This document shows, piece after piece, positions 12,208 through 23,509 of a stretch of 64,000 bases of DNA (its first letter is position 1; every line of letters begins with the position of its first letter). The stretch lies in contig NC_080423.1 of the NCBI RefSeq assembly GCF_029873635.1, positions 105,009,773-105,073,772 of the forward strand, read 5' to 3'. Origin of the DNA: Malania oleifera. Taxonomy: Eukaryota; Streptophyta; Magnoliopsida; Santalales; Ximeniaceae. Position numbers and translations under genes: made by a program. The notes under the pieces were generated by a model that saw only the letters and a list, made by a program, of their open reading frames with translations, was not told the DNA's origin and did no database searches.

Positions 12208-12508
12208 TAGTAGAAATTGGGGTCATTACAGTTGTAGTTTACTTTTTTTTTTAAACTCTTTTTCTCTCTCTCAAATACATATTCGAACACATTTTATACG
12301 ATGATTCTCATAGAGATAGATGTGTATTTGTCCAAAGTCCAACCCCCATTTTCTCCTATTTAAGGATTCAAATTTTCAATATCGCACAAGATGATTGCTA
12401 AACTCACAAACTCATATCAACTTGCTCATTCTCCTTATAATATAAAACGTACCACGTTGTTGGATATACTTTTGCTTCTGTTAATTATTGTAGCCTGGGA
12501 GTATATAT

Positions 12509-13132
12509 GTGTGTCCCGCAATGGATATACAATGTAGAGTCAGAGGGGGGTGATTGACTCTTTTTACGTATATTAAATTTTTTCTACAAAATAAAATATA
12601 TTAGCAAGATGGCAAGCAGTTATATCACAATATACAAAATATAAATCATGCACAAGATAATAAAATAAAGAGTAGGGAGAGAAAATCAACACCGGTATTT
12701 TTACGTAGTTCGACTCCAAGCCTACGTCCATGCCTTAGCACCAAGCAAAGGATTCCACTATCCACTATCAATGCTCCTTCCTCGGAAGAACAAGCCTTGC
12801 AACTCGGGTACACAACCCTATGTGTGCCCCACAGCGGATATACAATGTAGAGTCAGAGGGGGGTGATTGACTCTTTTTGCGTATATTAAATTTCTCTACA
12901 AAATAAAATATCTTAGCAAAATGACAAGCAATTATATCACAATATTCAAAATATAAATCATGCAAAAGACAATAAAATAATGAGTAAGGAGAGAAAATCA
13001 ACACTGGGATTTTTACGTGGCTCAGCTCCAAGCCTACATCCACGCCTTAGCACCAAGTCAAGGATTCCACAATCCACTATCAACGCTCCTTCCCCGGCGG
13101 AGCAAGCCTTACAACTCGGGTATATAACCCTA
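12509..13132. repeat. Two-copy tandem duplication, ~312-bp unit, in an LTR-like repeat
   Basis: Unit 1 (12509-12820) and unit 2 (12821-13132) both begin with a TGTGTGxCCC-type block followed by GGATATACAATGTAGAGTCA and AGAGGGGGGTGATTGACTC, and end with CAACTCGGGTA(C/T)A(C/T)AACCCTA. They differ by scattered substitutions and short indels. The AGAGGGGGGTGA and ACGT(A/G)G(T/C)TC..AGCCTAC(G/A)TCCA motifs are common in a widespread class of non-coding plant LTR-type repeats. Sequence of similar origin seems to continue to about 14746 and again at 16822-17075, where an AACATTCTCCCCATTTTTT motif typical of these repeats appears. Confidence 0.75.
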
Positions 13133-14746
13133 CACTTGGGAACAAATCCCTACTTGCTCACAAAGAGCCTTTACCAAGCGGCTCACCAAGAACCCTCGCA
13201 ATGGTTCACAAAGAACTTTACACAAAGTAGATGATTACAATGAGAATGCTCCTTGAATGAGCAAATATTAAATACGAAACAAACCTCACACTTCTCTCTC
13301 AAGAATTGTATCAAACAAGATTGGAGAACAAGAGAGATGAGCACTTGTGAATATGAATTAAGATGCAATGTGCTAGGTTTTGGAATCAAGGATATTTTTC
13401 ACTATAAGCTTGTATAAATCATCAAAATCATGTCTAAACAAGCCTAATAGCTTGTATTTATAGCCAAAATACCCAAATAGTCGCTATTGGACTGTTGGGA
13501 GCAATTCCCAAACAAAACTAGCCATTTTTGCTTGTTAGTGTGTAACGCCCCAACCTAGGTCTGTTAGGGAGCACTGCGTCTTTCCTCCTCCACCTGGACT
13601 AGACAACAAGAGGTGGGCGCCTTATTAGACTAATGATTGGCCCCATAGACCAACACATATCCTTCAGAATGTTTCGTCCTCACTCACACACTTCGTGAGA
13701 AAACTTCCCAGAAAGTTACTCATCCCAAGATTACTCCAAGCCAAGCACGCTTAACCGTGGAGTTCTTACGGGAAGGCTCCCGAAAAGAAAGTTGCACCTT
13801 ATTGATATGGGTAGTAACATATAATCTTTTTAAACCTTTATTCCATGGGGTATCGCATAGCGTCATTCTTCCTGTTAGGCTCGTCGACTAGTTTCAACTA
13901 GTCACTAGTCGACGAATGCCCTATTGTCTCGATGAGTGCCCTAAACTAGAAAAAGTAATCAACATGAAAGTTGTGAGATTTTTTCCTAACTTTTCAGGGA
14001 CACCAAGATAGTCCTTTTTGGACTTTTTAGCAAAAGTTATGCCCCAAATACCGAAAGGTGTTTAGGAAATTTGATAGATGCATAACTGAGATTTTAAACC
14101 CAACCGAAAAGCCTTTTAATCACTTAAAACATTCTTGGACAAAAGTATATAAAATATATAAAGTCTAATAAAGATTAAAACTTATCCAAGTGAGTTTCCA
14201 CTTAAATATAAGATATTTGGATTTATGAAAACATCTTTGAAAGATCATTTGATATCTTATATGCTTAGAATGTCCTTTATAAAAAGTATTTGACTTCTTT
14301 GAAGTTTTAGGACATTAACCATGCTTTGATAAGACCGAGACCAAGTATGAAGATGTTCAAAATACCAAGATGTTGAAAACTTGTCCCTTTTGAAAAGATA
14401 TTTTGAGTTTCAGATTCTTTTGGCAAACTCTTTAATTTTAACTTTGAAAACTATGAATTGAGTTTTTGACTTTTAGTGCAATATTATAAACTCAAGTGTC
14501 CTAGTAAGTATGCATTGGCTCAACTCTTGCTCAGAAATCATGCAAGAAACACACCTGTAAGAGTTACAACATAGACTACCTCAAACACTCCCCAAATACA
14601 GATAAGACTACATTAAGCTTCCTTTGGTCATGCTTGGGTCCTTCCGAGTACGTGTTTATTTGATCTTTCCTTCTTGACATCTACTCGGTCTAACATTTGC
14701 CTTCGATCTAGTACTTCATGTACGAGTACTTGTACTAAACATGATC
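13133..14746. mobile_element. Non-coding LTR-type repeat sequence, interrupted by solo LTR B
   Basis: This continues the repeat above and includes a TGTAACGCCCCAACCTAGG block at about 13542, a frequent plant LTR motif, and a CTCGTCGACTAGTTTC/ACTAGTCGACGAA inverted pair near 13881-13917. No protein domain is detectable. The segment resumes after solo LTR B at 16827, following the duplicated TGATC. I could not find its outer termini, so its class is uncertain. Confidence 0.4.
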
Positions 14747-16821
14747 TGTGACAACCCGAATAAATATGGAATTTAAATAATAAAGAAGAAAGGAAATACC
14801 TAGAGGACTCGTCGACGAACACAGGGAATTCGTCGACGAGGCTAGAAGAAAATTCATCGACGAAGACTGAATTTCATCGACGAAGAAATACCGAGAGAGG
14901 TTTTGAGCCAATTGAATTTAGTTGACGAAATTAATGAAGGATTCGTCGACGAATGACGTGGCTCGTCGACGAATCTAGTTCTATATACATCAAAAATCCT
15001 ATTTTTAACTTCACCCTTAAGCTAACTCTCTCCTCTCTCTCTCTCTCTCCCCCCTTCGGCCCTTTCTCTCTCTCTCATCGATTTTGGGCGAGACTTACAC
15101 TGGATCGACAATCTAAAGTCACCACGACACTCCTGGGGAAGTTCTCTCCAAATCTGCCAGAGCGGATCGTTGGTGAAAGCAATTTGCGAATCATCCCTAA
15201 GTTGAGGTTAGGATTTTTAAGCCAAGTTTGGTCTTATGATAGTTGTAGGAAATGATATACACGCGAAAATATTGAGGTTTAATACTGGGAATTTTCAGTT
15301 TTAGGGTATTGATTAGGAAATCCTACGGGGGTTAGACCAAGATATTTTAGGGGTTTTCTTAGTAGTCAGGTAAGGGAATAAACTAAAGCAGTTACTTTCC
15401 ATGCAAATTATTATTAATTATGAGTAAATTTATTTTCAGAAAAGCATATATAATATTTGTATATTATGGATGAAATCTACGTTTGGGAAATACTGCTATT
15501 ATGTTGAAATGTATATGTATGTATGAGATGCCAAAGAATTACGATTTTTAGAATAAGAAGTATGATTTTATACAGTACATGTGTGGCATGAATATTATTT
15601 TACATGAAATGTATTATGATATGAAAGATTTTATGAGCAAAGTATGTTTTCAGGTATTATGAAAAGATATATTATGTTATGATGATTTTGACGAATACAT
15701 GATAATTGATTTATTTTCAGAATGTATATACCTGAAATGATTCCGACGCGAGGTCGTGTAATTATGTTATGTTCGGCGCGAGGCCTTAATTATGTTATGT
15801 TCGGCGTGAGGCCTTAATTATGTTATGTTCGGTAGGAGGCCGTAATTATGTTATGTTTGGCACAAAGCCGTAATTATGTTATGTTCAACACGAGGCCGTA
15901 ATTACGATATGTTCGGCACGAGACTGTAATGATGTTATATATGATCATGTATTATATGTTATCAGGACCCGGATGTTAGTTTAGTTTAGTTTAGTTCAGG
16001 GGCTCAGTACTGTAGCTTATAGATCAGATGTTTATGATCAGATTAGTGCTAACCACCCCATGAGGGGGTAAGAGATGGATAGTCGATGTGGCTTTCAGTA
16101 GAGTGTGGACGTCCACCTGGCAGTCCGGACCAGGGTGTAGTGGGCCCATCGTACTTATAAACATATTTGACTCGGCAATGGTCAGCTAGCCATTGTCGGG
16201 TCCCACCTTCGGGCTACACAACCCGTCATGGGGGGTAATACATGACACCAGCTAGCTATTCATCCTGGATATATTTTCAATATGATAGTTATAATAGATG
16301 TTTTATGTATGTTATGATTTATTAACAAATATGAAAGTTTATGATTATCTAGTATGATATGATGAATATTTATAGAGTTATGAAATGTACTATATATGTA
16401 TAAGTGCCTTAAATATTCATGTTACCACGTATTTAGTTTATTTTCCCTTATTGAGAAGTGTCTCACTCCCGAACATTAAATGATTTTTAGGAAACCTAGA
16501 GAGACCGGCGGGTTAGGGCCGCCATTGAGTGATTGGAGCTTCCCTACTAGAAGGGTAAGCGTTGAACTAGGATCAAGAGATTTTTGTTGTATGACCCTAG
16601 TGTTATTTTAACTTTTTTTTTTTTAGGTTGTATATAGGAACAGTAATTTGATGATATAGTAAACTCTGGTATTATGTTTTATGGTTGGATGTTTGAGATT
16701 TTATACTTACTGTTGCTTAGGTTTCCGCTGTGATTGACAGGTGTCCCCGTTACCCATGAGTTCGGGTTGACTTTTCCATTTACTATGTTATATTTTATAT
16801 TAAGAAATTGAGGTTGTTACA
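14747..16821 (+). mobile_element. Solo LTR B with perfect 5-bp target duplication
   Basis: Starts TGTGACAACCCG and ends GAGGTTGTTACA. It is flanked by TGATC at 14742-14746 and 16822-16826. It is 2075 bp, in the same arrangement as copy A: seven TTCGTCGACGAA-type palindromes (about 14810-14975), a CT-rich leader (about 15025-15080), AGGTAAGGGAATAAACTAA near 15366-15387, a 28-bp minisatellite of about seven units (15745-15935), and the conserved block (about 15960-16260). No internal retrotransposon region is attached. Confidence 0.88.
15745..15935. repeat. Minisatellite, 28-bp unit, about 7 copies, in LTR B
   Basis: Tandem units of the form AATTATGTTATG then TTCGGCGCGAGGCCTT, with a few substitutions in each. 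It occupies the position where LTR A has a 26-bp array and LTRs C and D have a different array of about 29 bp. Confidence 0.88.
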
Positions 16822-17075
16822 TGATCTGCAAAGATAGGAAAATACTAGGAACAATATATAAGTTAATATCATCAAAACACTTTAAACAATGATGGTGTAG
16901 CCACCAAGGCTAACATTCTCCCCATTTTTTATGATCTCTAACCTATTACTAATTTACTTAATCTTTACATTCATATTTATACTTACTATGGCTTGATATG
17001 TAAAGATAAGCTAACCTATAACTACTAATGGGTTGTTATCATCAAAACAAGACAATTAAGTTTAGGTAGCCTCTA

Positions 17076-20000
17076 TGTAGTGACCTGAAGAATAATATTA
17101 TTTAAATAATAAGGGGGAGAGAAATAGAATCAGAAACAGAAAAAGGCTGTAGATATTGTCGATGAACGCTCCGCGTTCGTCGACGACATTGCATTTTGGA
17201 GAATAAAATAATTTTAAGGAAATTACCAAACTTCGTCGATGAATACAGGGTTTCGTTGACGAAGGTCTTAAGGATTTCGTCGACAAGAAAATATCGAGAG
17301 ACGGTTTGGGTTGCTCTAAATTTTGTCTACAAATACAGGGCTTCGTTAACGAATTTACTGAAATATTCGTAGACAAGAAAATACAGGGTAAGGCTTCGTC
17401 GACGAATGATCCTGGGGAAGTTCTCTCCAAATCTGTTGGAGTGGATCGTTGGTGAAAGTTAGGTGGAAACTATTCCAAATTCAGGGTAAGGCTTTTTACT
17501 CAATATTTGAAGTTTTGACAGTTGTAGAAAGTGATATAATCGTAAAAATATTGAACTTTAGTTCTGAAAAATTCTGTTTCCATGGGTGTTGAATTGGAAA
17601 CGTTGGGGATCATCTCAGAGTTGAGGTAAGACTTTTTAAGCCAAATTTGGCCTCAAGATAGTTATAAGAAATGATGTATGCATGAAAATACTAAAATTTA
17701 ATACTGGCGGTTTTCATTTTCAGGGTATTGGTCAGGAAATCCTACCGGAGGGGGGGGGGTAGACTAGATTGTTTTGGAGGCTTCCTCGGTAGTCAGGTAA
17801 GGGGATAAACTAAGCTAGTTCTTTTTGGAAAAAATGTATGTATATATATATGAGTTATATTTGGGAAAATACTGCTTAAATAATGTTATGTTGAATACGT
17901 GGAAAGTATGTTTAGTGTGGCATGAGTATAAAACGTTGGAAATACTATTTTCTGGAAATGTGAATGATACGGATTTTTTTTATGATGGGAAAATCGGCGT
18001 ACGGGCCGAGGTCTTTTTTTATATGTTTGCTGACGTACGGGTCGTGTTATGTGACTAGGCCTGGCAAAATGGGTCATAACCCATCGGGTCACCCGGACCC
18101 GTCCGTTTAAAACGGGTCCAGGTTTAAGAAAGTTAACCCATTTAATAATTGGGCGGGTCACGGATTAACCCGTTTATAAACGGGTTAAGTGGGTTTGGGC
18201 GGGTCACTTGTTAATTTCAGTTCAGTGCTTCTTCAATTCTTCTCACACGCGCACGCCTCACCCTCACGGTTCACACTTCACAATCACACACACTTAAAAA
18301 AAATAAACCCTAAGGTAAAGTTCCCCTTCCCGACTCCCTAACTCGCACCGCGCCTCTCTAGTCTCCACTCTCTAGTCTCCTCTTCTGGCGCCTAGGTCGT
18401 CTCTCTAACCTCTTGTCCACGACATCTTCTTCGTCCCCAGCGACTTCAACCCCACTCACAGCCACCCCGGCAACATAGCCAAACGTCCCATACCATAATT
18501 CCTAGAGCAGCAATTGTGAACCGGCACACCCCCACGATCTCAACACCGGAGCACAGTTGCCGTCGTCACCCTTCGTCTCCAACAAGGTCCTGGACGAAAA
18601 TGTCATCGCTAGCCTCCAGTCTCCACTCTCCAGTCTCCTCGTCTGGCCAGCTCCACCTCCACAGACCACTTCTCCACACACGTCAACCCCCCCCCAGCTC
18701 CACACACCATTTCTTTTTATTTAGAAATTAATAAATAAAATGCAGTTTTTTTTTGAAATGTCATTATATATGAAATTTTAAAAAATTATATATTTTTAAA
18801 CGGGTGACCTGTTACCCGCCCGTTTATTGAATAGGCGAGTTAGGGTTGGCATGTGTATGGTCCGTTTAACATCGACCCGTTTATGATCCGGCCCGTTAGT
18901 GACCCGCCCAAACCTGACCCGCCCGCCCGTTTTGCCAGGCCTATATGTGACTGTGATTTGCCAGCGTACGGGCTATGCTATGTTTGCCGGCGTACGGGCC
19001 ATGCTATGTGACTGTGATTTCGTAGCGTACGGGCTGTGCTATGTTTTGCCGGCGTGCGGGCCGAGCTATGATAAAATGTGTAATATCAGCGTATGTGCTG
19101 ATGATTTTCATGATACACGAATATATGCAAAATGATATGATTGATGTGAGAATAAATGATATGAAATATCTATGTGTCACAGTTTTAGTATATGCTATAT
19201 GATATCAGAACCTGGTTGGCTTGATCTAAGTTAGCACTTGCACGGTACCGTTGCTATGTGTCCGTTGTCTTCGTGATCATGATATTTGTGTTAACGCCAC
19301 TGTACGGAGTGGTGTGAGATTGGATGGTCGATGTGGTTATTAAAGAAGTGTGCTGTGATCGCCCCTGGTGTACGGACCAGATCTGGCAGACCTATTGGAC
19401 CTACAGACTACTGTTTGACTTGGTAGTGGTCGGCCAACCATTGTCAGGTCCTGCCTTCAAGCCACACAACCCAGTTATGTGGGGGTAATACATGACAACT
19501 GCCAGTTAACCTACCAAGATTGTTTTTATGTTATTAGAACTATATGAGATGAGGTATGTTTATGTAAATGCAATATGTTCTGCCATGATTTGATACACAT
19601 ATGTTTTCCTAGATTTGACAAACAGTACTGAATATGTTATATATGATATATGTAGAACACATAATACTCATGTTGCCACACACTAGTATAAGTTTATTTC
19701 TCTTACTGAAAGGTGTCTCACCCCTAAATCTTATAAACTTTTCAAAAGCCCCAGATAGGAGAGCGGGAAAAGCCCTGCTAAGTTAGTGCTGTGTATCTGT
19801 CCTTTTTGAAGGGTAAGTTTTGTAGGGACAGTTAGATTTTTGGAGAAATGTCCCTAGGTCTTATTTTTGAGATGTATATATATGAAAATACTGTGGACTA
19901 TAGCAACTCTGGTATATTGTATTATATGGTATTGAGATGTACATTTTTGTATGTTTTCTGCTGCTAGGGCTTCTGTTGTATGTTTTGATATATCCCTGGT

Positions 20001-20104
20001 ACCCATGGGTCCAGGTGGATTGTGACCTACTGAACTGGAATATGGGAAATGTGCTATTGATATTATCAAAAAAAAAAATGTGGAAAAATGAGCAAGTCGT
20101 CACA
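17076..20104 (+). mobile_element. LTR C of the same family, interrupted by a hAT element
   Basis: Starts TGTAGTGACCTG and ends CAAGTCGTCACA. Without the hAT insertion and its extra 8-bp repeat it is about 2.13 kb. It has nine degenerate palindromes (17155-17405), but the usual TATA/CT-rich leader between the array and the CTGGGGAAGTTCTCTCCAAA block seems to be missing. Junctions CAGGGTAAGGCTTTTTA and CAGGTAAGGGGATAAACTAA follow. A minisatellite of GTACGGGCC-containing units is split by the hAT element. The 3' end closely matches copy D. The flanks (CTCTA and CTTTT) are not a convincing target duplication. It lies only 254 bp after LTR B. Confidence 0.75.
18056..18943. mobile_element. Non-autonomous hAT element (888 bp) with 8-bp target duplication
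   Basis: Perfect 14-bp terminal inverted repeats TAGGCCTGGCAAAA / TTTTGCCAGGCCTA, extended by GGGT- and CGGGTTA-rich subterminal repeats. It is flanked by TATGTGAC at 18048-18055 and 18944-18951. The 8-bp duplication and the CCTGGCAAAA terminus are typical of plant hAT transposons. The interior (about 18240-18720) is GC- and CT-rich and resembles a promoter plus 5' leader, not a transposase ORF. The copy is therefore probably an internal-deletion derivative mobilised in trans. It sits inside the minisatellite of LTR C, whose units contain TATGTGAC. Confidence 0.93.
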
Positions 20105-22820
20105 CTTTTGTTTTTATGCAAGAAATCATAATTTTAAAAGTCACCTAATTATGATTTTGCTAACAACAAATAGTATTTTTAGGGCCCATTTGCATCAAGG
20201 ATTTGTTGGGAGAAAGGAAGGAAAAGAAAAATAAGAAGAAAATTATTTTTTCATTGTGTTTTTCTTCTATACCAAATATTATGAAAAAATGAAAATTATT
20301 TTAAGATAACTAAAAATTTAAAAAATCAAATGTTAATAATATGTAAAATTAATTTTTTTGTTCATTAATCTGGTATAAATATTTTATTTTTTCCTCACTG
20401 TCAATAATAAATCAGATATGAAAAATAGAATCCTTTATATATTTATTTCCTTTTTCTAATATTTTTAAAATTTAAAATGGGATATTAATGAAAAGCAAAA
20501 AAAAAAAAAAATGACAATGGTTTCTCTCCTTTTTATTTAGGTGATAAGAGAGCAATTTATTTTGTATCTTGTTCGGGTGGCGTGGAATAGATAAATATTT
20601 AATATCATTTTAATTTACTTTCTAGTCTATTTAAAAAGAAATTGCAAGAAAAGTAGTATTTTTTCCTCTCTTAAAACTCTCAATTTTAGGAGAGATTCAA
20701 AAAGGGATTCCCACCTCCTTTTCATTAACTTCTTAAATAAATGATTTTGGAGAGAGAAGTTTATTTATCTTCTAATTTTTTCAATCCAAATAAAATATCA
20801 CCAACATAGAACTATCATTCTACAAATTATCAAGTGGCTTTAATTAATTAAATTAATAGATTATAAAAAAAACGAACAAAATTTCCTTATAGAACTAGCA
20901 AGTAATGAAAGATAAATAAGCACGTCATCTTTGGACACCATACATGGAAAACAAAAAGATGAATAAATGTAATGTATTTCTTGTCAAAAAAGAAAACAGA
21001 AAAGGAAATAAAAGATGGAGAAGGTTGACAATTTTAAATTTAAAAATCATCTACTATACTTATGCGTTAGAATATAAATTTCAAGCATTGAATTTAAAGT
21101 TATATGAATTTTGATGAAATTTAATATAATTTTAAATTATATTTTGTCTAAGTTTGGACAAGTTCAAATATAAGATTTGAACTCTGACCTTACTTTTGAG
21201 GTGTGAAATTTTGAATTCATATAGAATACTGTATAAAGTTTTAGTAATTTTCTTCTAAATCATACAAATTCAAATTCAAGTCATGAAATCTATACTTCAA
21301 AGCACTACCTATACTTCCTAACACATAATAAATGTCCATTAATCAAAATAAAAATATAAATAAAATATGGGCAAAACACTAAGGGGGTTGTTAAAATTTA
21401 GCAATTAGTGATGAATCTTGAATGCAATTCTGAATCTGAATATAATTGGAACTAGTTTCTAAATTTGAATGCTGAATAATTTTAGTTGTTTGATAATTAA
21501 CCTCTGAATATATGTATTTTTTTTTTTCAGTTTTAATCTTCTAGACTAATAGGGAAAACTTATTTGTTAAAATTAATAAATATTTTTTATATCATTTTTT
21601 TAATATATACCAGAAATAATGTGTCTCAAATACAAAACATAAAACAATAATTGAAAATATTTTCTAATGTGAATACTTTAAAACATAAAATATTATTTAT
21701 TGTGAAACATAAGAAATTATTTTGTCTAATTAAAACTTCAACTAAGCACTTACTTTTTCTCCATTTTTTTTTTCCCTTTAGTTCTACAAAAAAATCAATT
21801 TTATAATTTCCATCGATATATCTAATATTTTGATCCTTTATATATATAAAGAAAAATCTCAGCAAATCCCTGCAAAAGAAGTAGGAGAGTTAAAAATTTA
21901 TTGCATTCATGGTTTTTTTTTTTACCATGAGCTTGAATTCACTAGAGAGTAGAGTTCATTTTAATATGTAAAAAAAAAAAATTGAATCTTTCTAAAATTA
22001 AAAGTTATACTAGTTGGAGATAATTCAAGTAAGATGAACCTTTACGAATCACATTTTGAGATATTGTACAGTAGTAGATAAATCAAAGCATAATTAGCCA
22101 AAAAAAAAATAAAAATCAGAACATAAATGAAAAGAAAGAAGGAGAAGGAGAAGAAGGGAAAGAACATGCAAGTGTCGAAGGAGCAAAGAGAATGTCAAAG
22201 AAAGATAGACAACCCTAAAGGTGCTCGTTTAGCAATGAAGAGATGAGAGATGTGAGAGCTTGGAGAGATAGGATATGAATCATTTAAGTGATCATGGAAA
22301 GAGAGCCATTGCTGTGTAATTTGTGTCATTTTTAGAGATAAAAAGGTCAAAAAAGCTTTTAATTTTTGTACTTTTATCGAGTTAGCACTAGGGTGATTAT
22401 TGATTCTCTTGAAGACAATTCAAAATTATTTTAGAGGGTAACCAAACAACATTAGTTCATTAAATTTTGGATTATTAAGAACCCGACTTCTATATAGAGA
22501 CCATCCTAAGTAAAGAAGAAAAAAATAAATATTTTATGGACCATAAAATGGATACATGGAAATTCGGTATGTAATAAAAAAAAAAATATTTTATGAGGTA
22601 AATAAACATGTTATGAGAAGTGTTTGAGAGTTGTGATGCCATTTGTCATATTATTTAAAAAAAAGAAGAAGGAAGAAAGATAAAAAGAGATGGGCGTATC
22701 TTGGTAATTTCAAGTACAAACACCGAAGCCCTAACACGGGCAAACCAGAGCGGGAATTGAAAAAGGGCCGGGGTGTAAGCCCAAGACAAGGAGCGCGCAA
22801 CACTGGAAACTCGCTCCACC
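20105..22820. other. AT-rich intergenic sequence upstream of MRF1-like gene
   Basis: No convincing coding frame. A Tourist-like terminus, TTAGGGCCCATTTGCATCAAGG, lies near 20178, and a weakly matching inverted end lies near 20790. A related inverted end (CCTTGATCCAAATGGACCCT) lies near 9953-9972 beside LTR A, so this may be a MITE family. A purine-rich tract lies at about 22130-22165. Confidence 0.4.
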
Positions 22821-22827
22821 GCCAAAG

Positions 22828-22899
22828 CCACGTGGAAGCCCCTAGATATGTATCCAAAACCGATGACGTGTCCTCGTAACCGTAGCCTCCCTATTTAAA
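22828..22899 (+). promoter_or_regulatory. Core promoter of MRF1-like gene: G-box, ACGT element, TATA-like box
   Basis: A palindromic G-box CCACGTGG (22828-22835) and a second ACGT-core element TGACGTGTC (22864-22872) precede a TATA-like TATTTAAA (22892-22899). Sequence then becomes pyrimidine-rich, with CT repeats near 22965-22983, as expected of a plant 5' leader. Such ACGT elements bind bZIP or bHLH factors; which ones act here is not shown. Confidence 0.55.
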
Positions 22900-23509
22900 C
22901 TCCCAACCCGACGCCTCACGCCCTCTCCCACTCTCTCTTCATTCTAATCCATTTCATTTCCCTCATCTCTCTCTCTCTCTCTCTGACTCTTTCTCTGTCT
23001 CTCTCCATTGGGCGATTCACGAACACAAGAGCACAGAATCACAGTGACGAGCAATTCTTTTGAATATCTAGGGTTTCGATCTGGCTTAGTGCGTTTCTCC
23101 GGCGAGCGAGTGCGCTCTCTCCGCTCGCGATTCCGAGATCCGGTTGGTTCTCCTGTCTTGGCTCGAGATCCGGGCCAAGCACAGAAGAATCCGCGAAGGA
23201 AGATCTCTGCGACTCCCGTCCTGGATTAGGGCTTCCGGTCGATCAGTCTCCTCCTCACCGGTTCTCTCCGCTCCAACTGCAGAGAGGTGTATTTTTTTTT
23301 TTATCTCTTTTTGTGTTTTTGGAATGGGAGGTGTAGTGCGTGTGTATGTAGAGTTGATGCGTCTTTTTTTTCATTTATTGATTTGATTTCGATTATTTCA
23401 TTTTATTGAATTTTTTCTTACGGGGAAGGAATGAAATGGTGGAAAGGTTGCGCGGTTGTGTGATGTTGGTGATCTTATTTTTATGTTTGTGTAGGATTTG
23501 TGAGTGTAA

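Larger units (their letters stand above)
9983..12230 (+). mobile_element. Solo LTR A of a long-LTR (probably Ty3/gypsy) family
   Basis: Starts TGTATAGACCTGG and ends GGGGTCATTACA. It is flanked by ATTGT (9978-9982) and GTTGT (12231-12235), a 5-bp target duplication with one change. It is 2248 bp, almost the length of copy D. Order of parts: eight degenerate TTCGTCGACGAA palindromes (10078-10275), TATA box (TATATATG near 10293), CT-rich leader (10343-10375), junctions of the form CAGGTAAG, a minisatellite (about 11021-11100, unit 26 bp), and a conserved block around 11240-11600. No primer-binding site, polypurine tract or coding domain is present. Family assignment rests only on LTR length and the TGTAAC-type terminus. 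Confidence 0.8.

Noticed and set aside
15740-15940. CRISPR-like tandem array
   Set aside because: Units are contiguous with no unique spacers, in a plant nuclear LTR; it is a minisatellite.
18502-18731. Open frames on both strands in the hAT interior
   Set aside because: Biased GC-rich leader sequence without transposase motifs.
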